From an uncultured Clostridia bacterium (lineage in GTDB: Bacteria > Bacillota > Clostridia > TANB77 > CAG-508): a stretch of DNA of 52,413 nucleotides. Numbering within the stretch: the stretch's first letter is position 1; each line of letters opens with the position of its first letter. The position numbers and the translations under genes are program-made. The stretch spans positions 1 through 52,413 of the forward strand of contig CAKPDW010000001.1 in NCBI GenBank assembly GCA_934149115.1, given 5' to 3'. The notes below the pieces were generated by a model, which saw nothing but the letters and a program-made list of their open reading frames with translations, did not search any database and had not been told where the DNA came from. Below, one piece after another: positions 42,548 to 50,178 of the stretch.

Positions 42548-43483
42548 ATGAGAATTGTTTTTATGGGAACTCCAGATTTTGCAAGGGATTCATTGAGAGC
42601 CATTGTAGAAGCTGGACATGAAATTGAATTAGTAATTACAAATCCAGATAAAATGAAAGGTAGAGGTATGAAAAAATCTTTTTCTGAGGTTAAAGAATAT
42701 GCTTTAGAAAAAGGTTTACCAATTGAGCAACCTCTAAAAGTAAGAAATAATCAAGAATTAGTTGATAAACTAAAAGAGTTAAATCCTGATGTAATATGTG
42801 TTGTTGCATATGGAAAAATTATTCCTAAAGAAATATTAGAAATACCTAAATATGGGTGTATAAATGTTCATGGTTCATTATTGCCTAAATATAGAGGTGC
42901 TGCTCCAATTCAATGGTCTGTTCTAAATGGAGATAAAGAAACTGGCGTTACTACAATGTTTATGGATGAGGGAATGGATACTGGTGATATGATTGAAAAA
43001 GAAAAGCTTCAGATAGGTGAAGATGAGACTACTGGAGAGTTATGGGATAGAATGTCTGAACTTGGTGCAAAAATGTTAGTATCTACTTTAGAAAAATTGG
43101 AAAGTGGAAATTATAAAAGAGAAAAGCAATCTGATGATTTTTCTGTTGCACCTATGTTAAAAAAAGAAATGGCTAGAATTGATTGGAACAAAGATGATTC
43201 TGCAAAAATAAAGAATTTAGTTAGAGGATTAAATCCTTTTATGGGTGCTTTTTCATTTTTAAATGATAAAAAAATTAAATTTTGGAAAGTAAAAATTATT
43301 AATGAAAAATTTGATGAAAAACCTGGAACAGTTATTATGGCTGACGAGAAAAAAGGATTAATTATTTCAACTTTAGATGGAGCAATTTCAGTTTTGGAAA
43401 TTCAAGGTGAAAATGCTAGAAAAATGCCATTTTCAGATTATTTAAGAGGTAATAAGATTTTAAGTGGTGATATATTCAAATAA
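42548..43483 (+). CDS. fmt: Methionyl-tRNA formyltransferase
   Basis: 311 aa. MRIVFMGTPDFARDSLRAI at the N-terminus, the catalytic-site segment INVHGSLLPKYRGAAPIQW with the Asn and His of the formyl transfer site, and the C-terminal OB-like domain with GLNPFMGAFSFLNDK. It provides formyl-Met-tRNA for initiation and pairs with def. The one-carbon donor pathway gene fhs lies 4 kb downstream. Confidence 0.96.
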   Translation: MRIVFMGTPDFARDSLRAIVEAGHEIELVITNPDKMKGRGMKKSFSEVKEYALEKGLPIEQPLKVRNNQELVDKLKELNPDVICVVAYGKIIPKEILEIPKYGCINVHGSLLPKYRGAAPIQWSVLNGDKETGVTTMFMDEGMDTGDMIEKEKLQIGEDETTGELWDRMSELGAKMLVSTLEKLESGNYKREKQSDDFSVAPMLKKEMARIDWNKDDSAKIKNLVRGLNPFMGAFSFLNDKKIKFWKVKIINEKFDEKPGTVIMADEKKGLIISTLDGAISVLEIQGENARKMPFSDYLRGNKILSGDIFK

Positions 43484-43486
43484 AGG

Positions 43487-43515
43487 TTGTAAAAAAAGTT
43501 CTTAATTGATATACT
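43487..43515 (+). promoter_or_regulatory. Promoter of the asp23 operon
   Basis: TTGTAA (43487-43492) and TATACT (43510-43515), spacing 17; AAGGAGGA follows just before the ATG. Confidence 0.65.
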
Positions 43516-43541
43516 ATTAAAAGATTAAGGAGGATTTGCAA

Positions 43542-43925
43542 ATGGATGAAGAAAAAGAATTAACAGAAGTTAATGTTGAAAATTCTGAAGGAGAGGGAAT
43601 TCGTATTGCAAATGATGTAATTGCTGCAATTGCTAATAAAGCAGCTTCAGAAGTCCCAGGAGTTTTTAGTATGTCTGGAGGTATTTCAGATGTTTTTGGG
43701 AAAAAGATGTCAAAAGGAATTAAAGTTGAGGCAGGAGAAAAAAATACTAAAATAGATGTTAATATTATTGTTGAATATGGAGTAAGAATTCCAGATATTG
43801 CATTTGAAATTCAAAATAGAGTTAAAAAAGCAGTTGAATCTATGACAGGATTAAGTGTTTTGGAAGTTAATGTTCATGTTCAAGGTGTTAATTTATCAGA
43901 AGATAATAACGAAGAAAATGATTAA
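43542..43925 (+). CDS. Asp23/Gls24 family envelope stress protein
   Basis: 127 aa. Asp23 core: IRIANDVIAAIANKAASEVP, GVFSMSGGISDVFGK, then IIVEYGVRIPDIAFEIQNRV and LSVLEVNVHVQGV. Family members form a layer at the inner face of the membrane, held by AmaP, the next gene. ATG 43542 is used rather than TTG 43536 because AGGAGG fits it. Confidence 0.93.
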   Translation: MDEEKELTEVNVENSEGEGIRIANDVIAAIANKAASEVPGVFSMSGGISDVFGKKMSKGIKVEAGEKNTKIDVNIIVEYGVRIPDIAFEIQNRVKKAVESMTGLSVLEVNVHVQGVNLSEDNNEEND

Positions 43926-43946
43926 TTATAAAAAGGAGATTAAGAT

Positions 43947-44489
43947 ATGAGATTAGTTGAAAGATTTAGTATGATAGTTTTTTCAGTCATAGTTTTAATT
44001 TTGTCAGGATTTACGATATTAGTCAGCACAGATATTGTTAGCATTGATTTTTTAGAAAGCATTGTAGATGTTCTTTCTGAAAATATTGTACTTACAGTAT
44101 GTATTTGCATAATTTTTGTGTTATGGTCAATTGCTAATATATTTTTTAGAAGTGATTCAAAGGGTGAAAACTCAAATGGTGTTTTACTAGAAAATGCAAA
44201 TGGTTCATTACTTATTACTAAAGATTCAATTTCAAATTTAGTTGAATCAGTATTAAAAAAGAATCAAGATATTAAAGAGTCAAGTGTAAAAATAGAAATT
44301 GATGAAAATAAAGATGTTATAATAAATATTATAGCTGTTATAAAGGATAATGTTGTTATAAAAGATACTTCATCAAAATTACAAGAGAATATAAAATTGG
44401 CTATTAAGAAAGCAACAGATCTTGATGTTACAAATGTTAATATAAAAATAAAAAGTGTTGAACAAGAAAAGAAGACTGCTGTACAATAA
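43947..44489 (+). CDS. amaP: AmaP-like membrane anchor for Asp23
   Basis: 180 aa. Two membrane helices (about 9-30 and 48-68) and a soluble C-terminal Asp23-like half (GSLLITKDSISNLVESVL, then VTNVNIKIKSV). This is the usual alkaline-shock membrane anchor protein and partner of the gene before it. A small two-helix gene follows after 12 bases, as in other genomes. Confidence 0.88.
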   Translation: MRLVERFSMIVFSVIVLILSGFTILVSTDIVSIDFLESIVDVLSENIVLTVCICIIFVLWSIANIFFRSDSKGENSNGVLLENANGSLLITKDSISNLVESVLKKNQDIKESSVKIEIDENKDVIINIIAVIKDNVVIKDTSSKLQENIKLAIKKATDLDVTNVNIKIKSVEQEKKTAVQ

Positions 44490-44501
44490 AGGAGTGATTT
44501 T

Positions 44502-44705
44502 ATGGAAAAATTCTTACAATTTATAGTTGAAAATAAATATCCAATTATAGGATTATTAGTTGCTTTGATTCTTATTCTTACAGGATTGTATAAATTAATT
44601 ATTCCTATTGCTTTAATTATTTTGGGTGTTTATGGTGGAATATATTTTCAAAAGAATAAAGAAGATGTAAAGGATAAAATAAAAAATTTTATTGATAAAT
44701 TATAA
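44502..44705 (+). CDS. DUF2273 small membrane protein
   Basis: 67 aa. Two hydrophobic stretches (about 14-28 and 31-47, YPIIGLLVALILILTGLYK) and a basic C-terminal helix. DUF2273 proteins regularly sit next to Asp23 and AmaP; their role is not known. AAAGGAGTG precedes the ATG. Confidence 0.85.
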   Translation: MEKFLQFIVENKYPIIGLLVALILILTGLYKLIIPIALIILGVYGGIYFQKNKEDVKDKIKNFIDKL

Positions 44706-44717
44706 AAGGAGTAGATT

Positions 44718-45116
44718 ATGAATAGGTCAGCAATGAGAGAACTTGCTTTTAAAGCAATATATGGAATGGAAGTTCAAAAGGAGTATTCTAAGGAACAACT
44801 TGATTTGTTTATTGAGGATAATGATGTAAAAGATGATGGAGCTATTGAGTACATAACTTCTGTTTTTGAAGGAATTGAAAAAAATGAAAAGGAAATTTTG
44901 GAGTTGATTTCTTCTAACTTGAAAAGAGATTGGACGATTGACAGAATTTCTAAAGTTAATGTTGCCATTTTAAAGATTGCTATTTTTGAAATTAAGTTTA
45001 ACGAGTTACCATTTAAGGTTGTTATTAATGAGGCTGTTGAACTTGCTAAAAAGTATGGTGATGAAGCGGCACCTCTTTTTGTTAATGGAGTTTTGGGAAG
45101 TATTGTTAATCAGTAA
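44718..45116 (+). CDS. nusB: Transcription antitermination factor NusB
   Basis: 132 aa, all helical. MNRSAMRELAFKAIYGME at the start and NELPFKVVINEAVELAKKYG near the end are typical of NusB, which binds boxA RNA with NusE during rRNA transcription. The asp23-nusB linkage is common in Firmicutes. Confidence 0.95.
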   Translation: MNRSAMRELAFKAIYGMEVQKEYSKEQLDLFIEDNDVKDDGAIEYITSVFEGIEKNEKEILELISSNLKRDWTIDRISKVNVAILKIAIFEIKFNELPFKVVINEAVELAKKYGDEAAPLFVNGVLGSIVNQ

Positions 45117-45125
45117 TGAAAAGTA

Positions 45126-45152
45126 GTGGATTGAAGATATTGTTCAATCCAC
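45126..45152 (+). terminator. Perfect hairpin after nusB, probable terminator
   Basis: GTGGATTGAA (45126-45135) pairs perfectly with TTCAATCCAC (45143-45152), loop seven, followed by GTTTGTGTG. The T tail is broken, so it may be leaky and let xseA be co-transcribed. Confidence 0.55.
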
Positions 45153-45223
45153 GTTTGTGTGTTGTGGTTTGCAATGGTAGAAATATTACAAGAAATTTTT
45201 TGTATGAAAGGAATTTTGAGTGA

Positions 45224-46411
45224 ATGAGAATTGAACCAATTTCAGTTTCTGATTTGAATAAATATGTAAAGGATAAAGTGGCTAGTGATGAGTTTTTGAA
45301 AAGTGTTTTTGTTAGAGGAGAGATTTCTAATTTTAAACATCATTATACTGGTCATATGTATTTTACTTTGAAAGATGATAAGTCTTTAATTAAGTGTATT
45401 ATGTTTAAATCATCTACTCTGACATTGAATTTTGTTCCTAAAGATGGAATGAAGGTTAATGTTTTGGGAAGTGTTGCTGTTTTTGAGAGAGATGGTGTTT
45501 ATCAGATTTATTGTAAAGCAATGCAAGAAGATGGTGTTGGTGATTTATATGCTAAATTTAAAGAGTTGAAGGATAGGCTGGAAGCGGAAGGATTATTTGA
45601 AAATAGTCATAAAAAGAAAATTCCTATGATGCCTAAAATAATTGGGGTGTTGACATCAAATACTGGGGCAGTTATAAGAGATATTATTAATGTGTCTACG
45701 AGAAGAAATCCTAATTGTTATATTCGTTTGTTTCCTGTACCTGTTCAAGGGCCTGGAGCAGCAGAAAAAATTGTTGATGCTATTAAATTTATGAATGAAA
45801 AGAAGTTGGCTGATGTATTGATTTTAGCCAGAGGAGGAGGTTCATTAGAGGATTTGTGGCCTTTTAATGAAGAAATAGTTGCTAGAGCTATATATGATTC
45901 GGAACTTCCTATTATCTCTGCAGTTGGACATGAAACTGATTTTACAATAGCAGATTTTGTGGCAGATTTAAGAGCTCCAACTCCTTCAGCAGCTGCTGAA
46001 TTGGCTGTGGCTGATGTGTTTGATTTACAGGATAGAATAGGATTATATAAAAATAGATTGCAGATTTTATTGAAAAAAAAGGTTGAATTACAAAGAGCAA
46101 GATATGAAAAGTGCATAAATTCTATAATTTTTAGAGACCCTTTATATATTGTTCAAGATAAATATGTGAGTGTTGAGTCTAGTGTAAAAAATTTGGAAAA
46201 AATAATGGTTTCTAAAATGAAGGATTATAAATTAAAAACTGTTGAAAAGATTGCAATGCTTGATGCAATGAGTCCTTTGAAAACTTTAGCAAGAGGATAT
46301 AGTGTGATTGAAAAAGATGGTGGTGTTATAAAATCTGTTAAAGATGTAAATAAGGATGATATTATAAATATAAGGCTAAATGATGGAAATGTTGATGCTA
46401 AAATTATTTAA
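45224..46411 (+). CDS. xseA: Exodeoxyribonuclease VII large subunit
   Basis: 395 aa. N-terminal OB domain (SVSDLNKYVKDKVASDEFLK, VFVRGEISNFKHHYTGHMYF), nuclease core with LTSNTGAVIRDIINVSTRRNP and ILARGGGSLEDLWPFNEE, then AVGHETDFTIADFVADLRAPTP, and a coiled C-terminus ending in LARGYSVIEKDG. GAAAGGA precedes ATG 45224. xseB is the next gene. Confidence 0.97.
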   Translation: MRIEPISVSDLNKYVKDKVASDEFLKSVFVRGEISNFKHHYTGHMYFTLKDDKSLIKCIMFKSSTLTLNFVPKDGMKVNVLGSVAVFERDGVYQIYCKAMQEDGVGDLYAKFKELKDRLEAEGLFENSHKKKIPMMPKIIGVLTSNTGAVIRDIINVSTRRNPNCYIRLFPVPVQGPGAAEKIVDAIKFMNEKKLADVLILARGGGSLEDLWPFNEEIVARAIYDSELPIISAVGHETDFTIADFVADLRAPTPSAAAELAVADVFDLQDRIGLYKNRLQILLKKKVELQRARYEKCINSIIFRDPLYIVQDKYVSVESSVKNLEKIMVSKMKDYKLKTVEKIAMLDAMSPLKTLARGYSVIEKDGGVIKSVKDVNKDDIINIRLNDGNVDAKII

Positions 46412-46431
46412 TATTGAAAGGATTTTGTTAA

Positions 46432-46662
46432 ATGGAAGATAAAAAAGATTTTGAACAAATGTTAGATGAATTAGAAGAAATTGTACAGTCTTTGGAAAAA
46501 GATGATTTAAAATTAGATGAATCTATTAGTAAGTTTGAAAAAGGTATGAAAATAGCAAAAGAATGTAATAAAGAAATCGAAGAAGCTGAAAAGAAAATTA
46601 CTATGTTGATTAATGAAAATGGTGAATTGAAAGAAGAAAAATTTCAAACAGAAGTTCAATAG
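46432..46662 (+). CDS. xseB: Exodeoxyribonuclease VII small subunit
   Basis: 76 aa. FEQMLDELEEIVQSLEKDDL and LDESISKFEKGMKIAKECN form the typical two-helix hairpin. It binds the large subunit encoded just before it. Confidence 0.95.
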   Translation: MEDKKDFEQMLDELEEIVQSLEKDDLKLDESISKFEKGMKIAKECNKEIEEAEKKITMLINENGELKEEKFQTEVQ

Positions 46663-46672
46663 GAGAAAATAA

Positions 46673-47119
46673 ATGAGAGCTGTTTTAAAAAATGAATTTT
46701 TATATGTCCCACTTTTGGTGTGGGTTTGTATTCAATGTTTTAAATTTATTGTTGATTGGATTATAAATGGTAAACCAAATTATAAAAGATTATGTGGTGC
46801 TGGTGGAATGCCTAGTTCTCATTCAGCAGTTGTTGCTACATTAACAACATTAATAGGAAAAAAATATGGACTTGATAGTGGTGTATTTGCTATTTCGTGT
46901 GTTTTTTCAGCAGTTGTTATGTATGATGCTGCTGGGGTAAGGAGAGCTGCTGGAAAACAAGCAACATTATTAAATAAGTTGATTGAAAATTCTGCTAATT
47001 CTGGAATTGTTGTTTCAGAAAAATTGGTTGAAGTTCTGGGACATACACCATTTCAGGTTTTAGTTGGTGCTTTATTAGGAATATCAGTTGGATTACTATA
47101 TGGATTTTTTAATATGTAA
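46673..47119 (+). CDS. Divergent PAP2 (YuiD/DUF212) family membrane protein
   Basis: 148 aa with four helices. The family motif GAGGMPSSHSAVVATLTTLIG and the later MYDAAGVRRAAGKQATLLN are present. Members resemble PAP2 phosphatases but lack part of the usual active site; the substrate is unknown. It begins 10 bases after xseB. A TTG-led frame overlaps its end, but fhs proper starts further on. Confidence 0.92.
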   Translation: MRAVLKNEFLYVPLLVWVCIQCFKFIVDWIINGKPNYKRLCGAGGMPSSHSAVVATLTTLIGKKYGLDSGVFAISCVFSAVVMYDAAGVRRAAGKQATLLNKLIENSANSGIVVSEKLVEVLGHTPFQVLVGALLGISVGLLYGFFNM

Positions 47120-47136
47120 GAAAATTGGAGGTAATT

Positions 47137-48798
47137 ATGGGAGATATTGAAATAGCTAGGAGTATTGAACCTAAAAAGATTCAAGATATTGCAAAAAAAT
47201 TAAATATTTCAGATGAGTATATAGAACAATATGGGAAGTATAAAGCAAAAATCTTAGAAAAATATATGAATGAATTAAATGATAGAAATAGTGCTAAATT
47301 AATATTAGTGACAGCAATTAATCCAACGCCTTTAGGTGAAGGAAAAACAACTGTATCTATCGGATTAACAGATGCATTAAATAAGATAGAAAAAAAATCA
47401 ATTGTTACACTGAGAGAACCTTCACTTGGACCTGTATTTGGTATAAAAGGTGGAGCAACTGGTGGTGGATATGCACAAGTAATTCCAATGGAAGATATAA
47501 ATTTACATTTTACTGGGGATATTCATGCTATTACATCAGCAAATAATTTATTATCTGCTATGATTGATAATCATTTATATTTTGGAAATAAATTAAATAT
47601 AAAAACAGTAACTTGGAAAAGATGTCTTGATTTGAATGATAGATCTTTAAGAAAAATTGAAATAGGTCTTTCAAATGAAAAGAGAATGGTTAAAAGAGAA
47701 GATGGATTTGATATAAGTGTTGCTTCTGAAATTATGGCTATTTTTTGCTTGGCAAAAGATCTAGATGATTTAGAAAGAAGATTGGGAAATATTATTATTG
47801 GATACAATTATGATGATGAACCAGTTTTTGCAAAGGATTTAAAAGCAGAAGGTGCTATGACGGTATTGTTAAAAGATGCTTTTAATCCTAATTTAGTACA
47901 GACTTTGGAAGAAAATCCTGCAATTATTCATGGTGGACCTTTTGCTAATATTGCACATGGATGTAATAGTGTTGTGGCAACAAAAATGGCAATGAAAATG
48001 AGTGATTATGTTGTTACAGAAGCTGGATTTGGTGCTGATCTTGGTGCAGAAAAGTTTTTTGATATAAAATGCAGAAAAGCTGGAATCGTACCAGACTGTG
48101 TAGTATGTGTTGCTACTATAAAAGCTTTGAAATATCATGGAGGACAACCAATTGACGATATTCAAAACGAGAATTTAGATTGTTTAGAAAATGGAATTGG
48201 TAATTTATTGAAACATGTTGATAATATAAAAAATAAATTTAAGGTTCCAGTTGTAGTTGCTTTAAATAGATTTAATCAAGATACAGAAAATGAGATTACT
48301 TTATTAGAGCAAAAGTTAAATGAAGTTGGTGTGCAAATGAGTGTTGCTGAAGTTTGGGGCAAAGGCTCAGATGGAGCAATTGATTTAGCTAATAAAGTTG
48401 TTGAATTATCAAAAGAAAAAAATAATTTTGAGTACATATATCAATTAAAAGATTCTATTGAAGAAAAGATAAGAGCTGTTGCACAAAAAATATATGGTGC
48501 TCAGGATGTTGAATTTTCTGATGAAGCTTTAGAAGAAATAGATAGAATTAAAAAAATGGGATATGATACTTATCCAGTGTGTATTGCTAAAACTCAGTAT
48601 TCTTTTTCTGATAATGCTAAAAATTTGGAATGTAAAGAACCATTTAATATTCATGTTAGAGAAATAAATTTAAAAAATGGTGCAGAATTTATTGTGGCAA
48701 TTACTGGAAAAATATTTACAATGCCTGGATTACCAGAAAAACCATCTGCTGAAAAGATTGGATTAGATGATTATGAGAATATAGTTGGATTATTTTAA
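47137..48798 (+). CDS. fhs: Formate-tetrahydrofolate ligase
   Basis: 553 aa. Makes 10-formyl-THF from formate, THF and ATP, feeding Fmt and purine synthesis. ATP-binding segment TAINPTPLGEGKTTVSIGL, then LREPSLGPVFGIKGGATGGGY, ENPAIIHGGPFANIAHGCN and EAGFGADLGAEKFFDIKCR. TTGGAGGT lies before ATG 47137, which I prefer to the in-frame TTG at 47125. Length is typical. Confidence 0.97.
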   Translation: MGDIEIARSIEPKKIQDIAKKLNISDEYIEQYGKYKAKILEKYMNELNDRNSAKLILVTAINPTPLGEGKTTVSIGLTDALNKIEKKSIVTLREPSLGPVFGIKGGATGGGYAQVIPMEDINLHFTGDIHAITSANNLLSAMIDNHLYFGNKLNIKTVTWKRCLDLNDRSLRKIEIGLSNEKRMVKREDGFDISVASEIMAIFCLAKDLDDLERRLGNIIIGYNYDDEPVFAKDLKAEGAMTVLLKDAFNPNLVQTLEENPAIIHGGPFANIAHGCNSVVATKMAMKMSDYVVTEAGFGADLGAEKFFDIKCRKAGIVPDCVVCVATIKALKYHGGQPIDDIQNENLDCLENGIGNLLKHVDNIKNKFKVPVVVALNRFNQDTENEITLLEQKLNEVGVQMSVAEVWGKGSDGAIDLANKVVELSKEKNNFEYIYQLKDSIEEKIRAVAQKIYGAQDVEFSDEALEEIDRIKKMGYDTYPVCIAKTQYSFSDNAKNLECKEPFNIHVREINLKNGAEFIVAITGKIFTMPGLPEKPSAEKIGLDDYENIVGLF

Positions 48799-48803
48799 AA
48801 AAA

Positions 48804-48833
48804 TGAATAAAGGAACTTTCTTTTGAAATACTA
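48804..48833 (+). promoter_or_regulatory. Sigma-G/sigma-F-like promoter of the cortex hydrolase gene
   Basis: TGAATA (48804-48809), then 17 bases, then AATACTA (48827-48833). The known forespore consensus is TGMATA and CATACTA with 17-18 spacing, so only the first -10 base differs. No equally good sigma-A promoter with room before the ATG was found. Its place before a SleB-type gene fits forespore expression. Confidence 0.6.
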
Positions 48834-48851
48834 TAGATAGGTGATATAGTA

Positions 48852-49508
48852 ATGAAAAAGAAAGTTTTATTTATTTTTTTAATAATATTAATTATATTAA
48901 CAACATGTTTTAGTGTTTTAGCTACATCGAAAAGAGGGTCTAGTGGTAGTGAAGTTAGACAAATACAAGAAAAATTAAAGAGATGGGGATATTATTCTGG
49001 AAGTATAGATGGAGTTTATGGAAGTGGAACGGAAGCTGCTGTGAAAAAATTTCAAAGGGCTAATGGTTTAAAAGCTGATGGAATTGCTGGAAAAGCTACA
49101 TTAAATGCTATGGGAATTAATTCAAGTAGTTCTAGTTCAGGAACTGGTGGTTCAAGTAGTAATGAATTAGCTCTGCTTAGTAGAGTAGTTTATTCAGAGG
49201 CTAGAGGAGAACCATATGTGGGACAAGTTGCTGTTGCAGCAATTGTTTTAAATAGAGTTTCACATTCATCTTTTCCAAATTCAGTTGCTGGTGTAGTGTA
49301 TCAATCAGGAGCTTTTGATGCAGTATCAGATGGTCAGATTAATTTGACTCCTGATGCCACAGCTAGAAAAGCTGCACAAGATGCAATAAATGGTTGGGAT
49401 CCTACTTATGGTTGTATTTATTATTTTAATCCAAGTACTGCAACAAGCAAATGGATTTGGTCAAGACCACAAGTGCTTACAATTGGTAAACATATTTTTT
49501 GTAAATAA
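48852..49508 (+). CDS. SleB/CwlJ-type spore cortex-lytic hydrolase with peptidoglycan-binding domain
   Basis: 218 aa. Signal peptide (about 5-25); peptidoglycan-binding domain (about 30-90, GSEVRQIQEKLKRWGYYSG, FQRANGLKADGIAGKATL); Ser/Gly linker; Hydrolase_2 domain (about 107-218) with the catalytic Glu in VVYSEARGEPYVGQVAVAA and GCIYYFNPSTATSKWIWSR. SleB cuts spore cortex in germination, but related proteins also work in growing cells. The sigma-G-like promoter supports the spore role. It stands alone, followed by a 670-base gap. Confidence 0.92.
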   Translation: MKKKVLFIFLIILIILTTCFSVLATSKRGSSGSEVRQIQEKLKRWGYYSGSIDGVYGSGTEAAVKKFQRANGLKADGIAGKATLNAMGINSSSSSSGTGGSSSNELALLSRVVYSEARGEPYVGQVAVAAIVLNRVSHSSFPNSVAGVVYQSGAFDAVSDGQINLTPDATARKAAQDAINGWDPTYGCIYYFNPSTATSKWIWSRPQVLTIGKHIFCK

Positions 49509-49635
49509 AAGTTTTGTTTATTTGATAATTTAATAATATATTGTTTTGAAATTTATTTATAACTATGCAATTGGATAAACAGTATATTATTAAATTATAT
49601 GTTACATAGAGGTAATATGGGCTTTTTCAGGGGAT

Positions 49636-49664
49636 TTGACAAATTTGTAAAAACATAGTATAAT
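49636..49664 (+). promoter_or_regulatory. Consensus sigma-A promoter about 515 bases before rnj
   Basis: TTGACA (49636-49641) and TATAAT (49659-49664), spacing exactly 17. Initiation near 49671 gives an rnj leader of about 500 bases, or a separate short RNA. Confidence 0.8.
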
Positions 49665-49676
49665 TTCAAATAGTTG

Positions 49677-49742
49677 TTATCGCAAGAGGCGATAAAGATG
49701 AGATGTATATATAAAAATAAAAGAGATAATTGTTCGGAGTAA
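49677..49742 (+). promoter_or_regulatory. 5' hairpin and 14-codon ORF at the start of the rnj leader
   Basis: TTATCGC (49677-49683) pairs perfectly with GCGATAA (49689-49695) around the loop AAGAG, right at the predicted 5' end. AGAGG in the loop and arm is eight bases before an ATG at 49698 that opens a 14-codon frame, MRCIYKNKRDNCSE. A 5' hairpin of this kind often stabilises mRNA. The small ORF may be chance. Confidence 0.35.
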
Positions 49743-50178
49743 AATTGAATATGAGATGAAAAACAATAATTAAATTATTGTTTATGTTTGTGTTATTTAA
49801 ATTATTTTATATGGTGTGTAAATAAGATTATTTATTAACAAGATAAAAAATAACAATGTATAAAATTTGCTTTGCAAATTTCGCACATGAACAAAGATAC
49901 GGATTAAAAAAGTTATAATAAGTGCGAATGTTATTGTTGTTTGCTTTTGTTTTGTAGAAAAATAATTTAAAAATACAAAAAATATAATGAACGGAAATCT
50001 AAAAATAAAATTTTTATAATAATGAATATAAAGGATAGTATATCAATACTTTGCATAGGAATTTGTTTAATCAAATTTTAGATATTTAAAAATGCAAATA
50101 TTATTTGTGTCCGTTTAATTCTAGAATAAAATTCGTAATTTATTTTGTATAACATTAAAAAATATTAAGGAGGAAAAA
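49743..50178 (+). other. Long AT-rich leader before rnj, no gene seen
   Basis: No credible ORF on either strand. It contains an all-AT hairpin (AAACAATAAT/ATTATTGTTT, 49761-49783). A segment at 49852-49896 (AAATTTGC/GCAAATTT hairpin, then TTTCGCACATGAACAAA) resembles the middle of the 168-bp repeat. Distant inverted bits GAACGGA (49988) and TCCGTTT (50111) are also present. AAGGAGG lies just before rnj. Confidence 0.5.

Noticed and set aside
45117..45223. T-box or other tRNA-sensing leader before xseA
   Set aside because: There is a simple hairpin only; no T-box sequence (TGGNACCGCG-like) is present.
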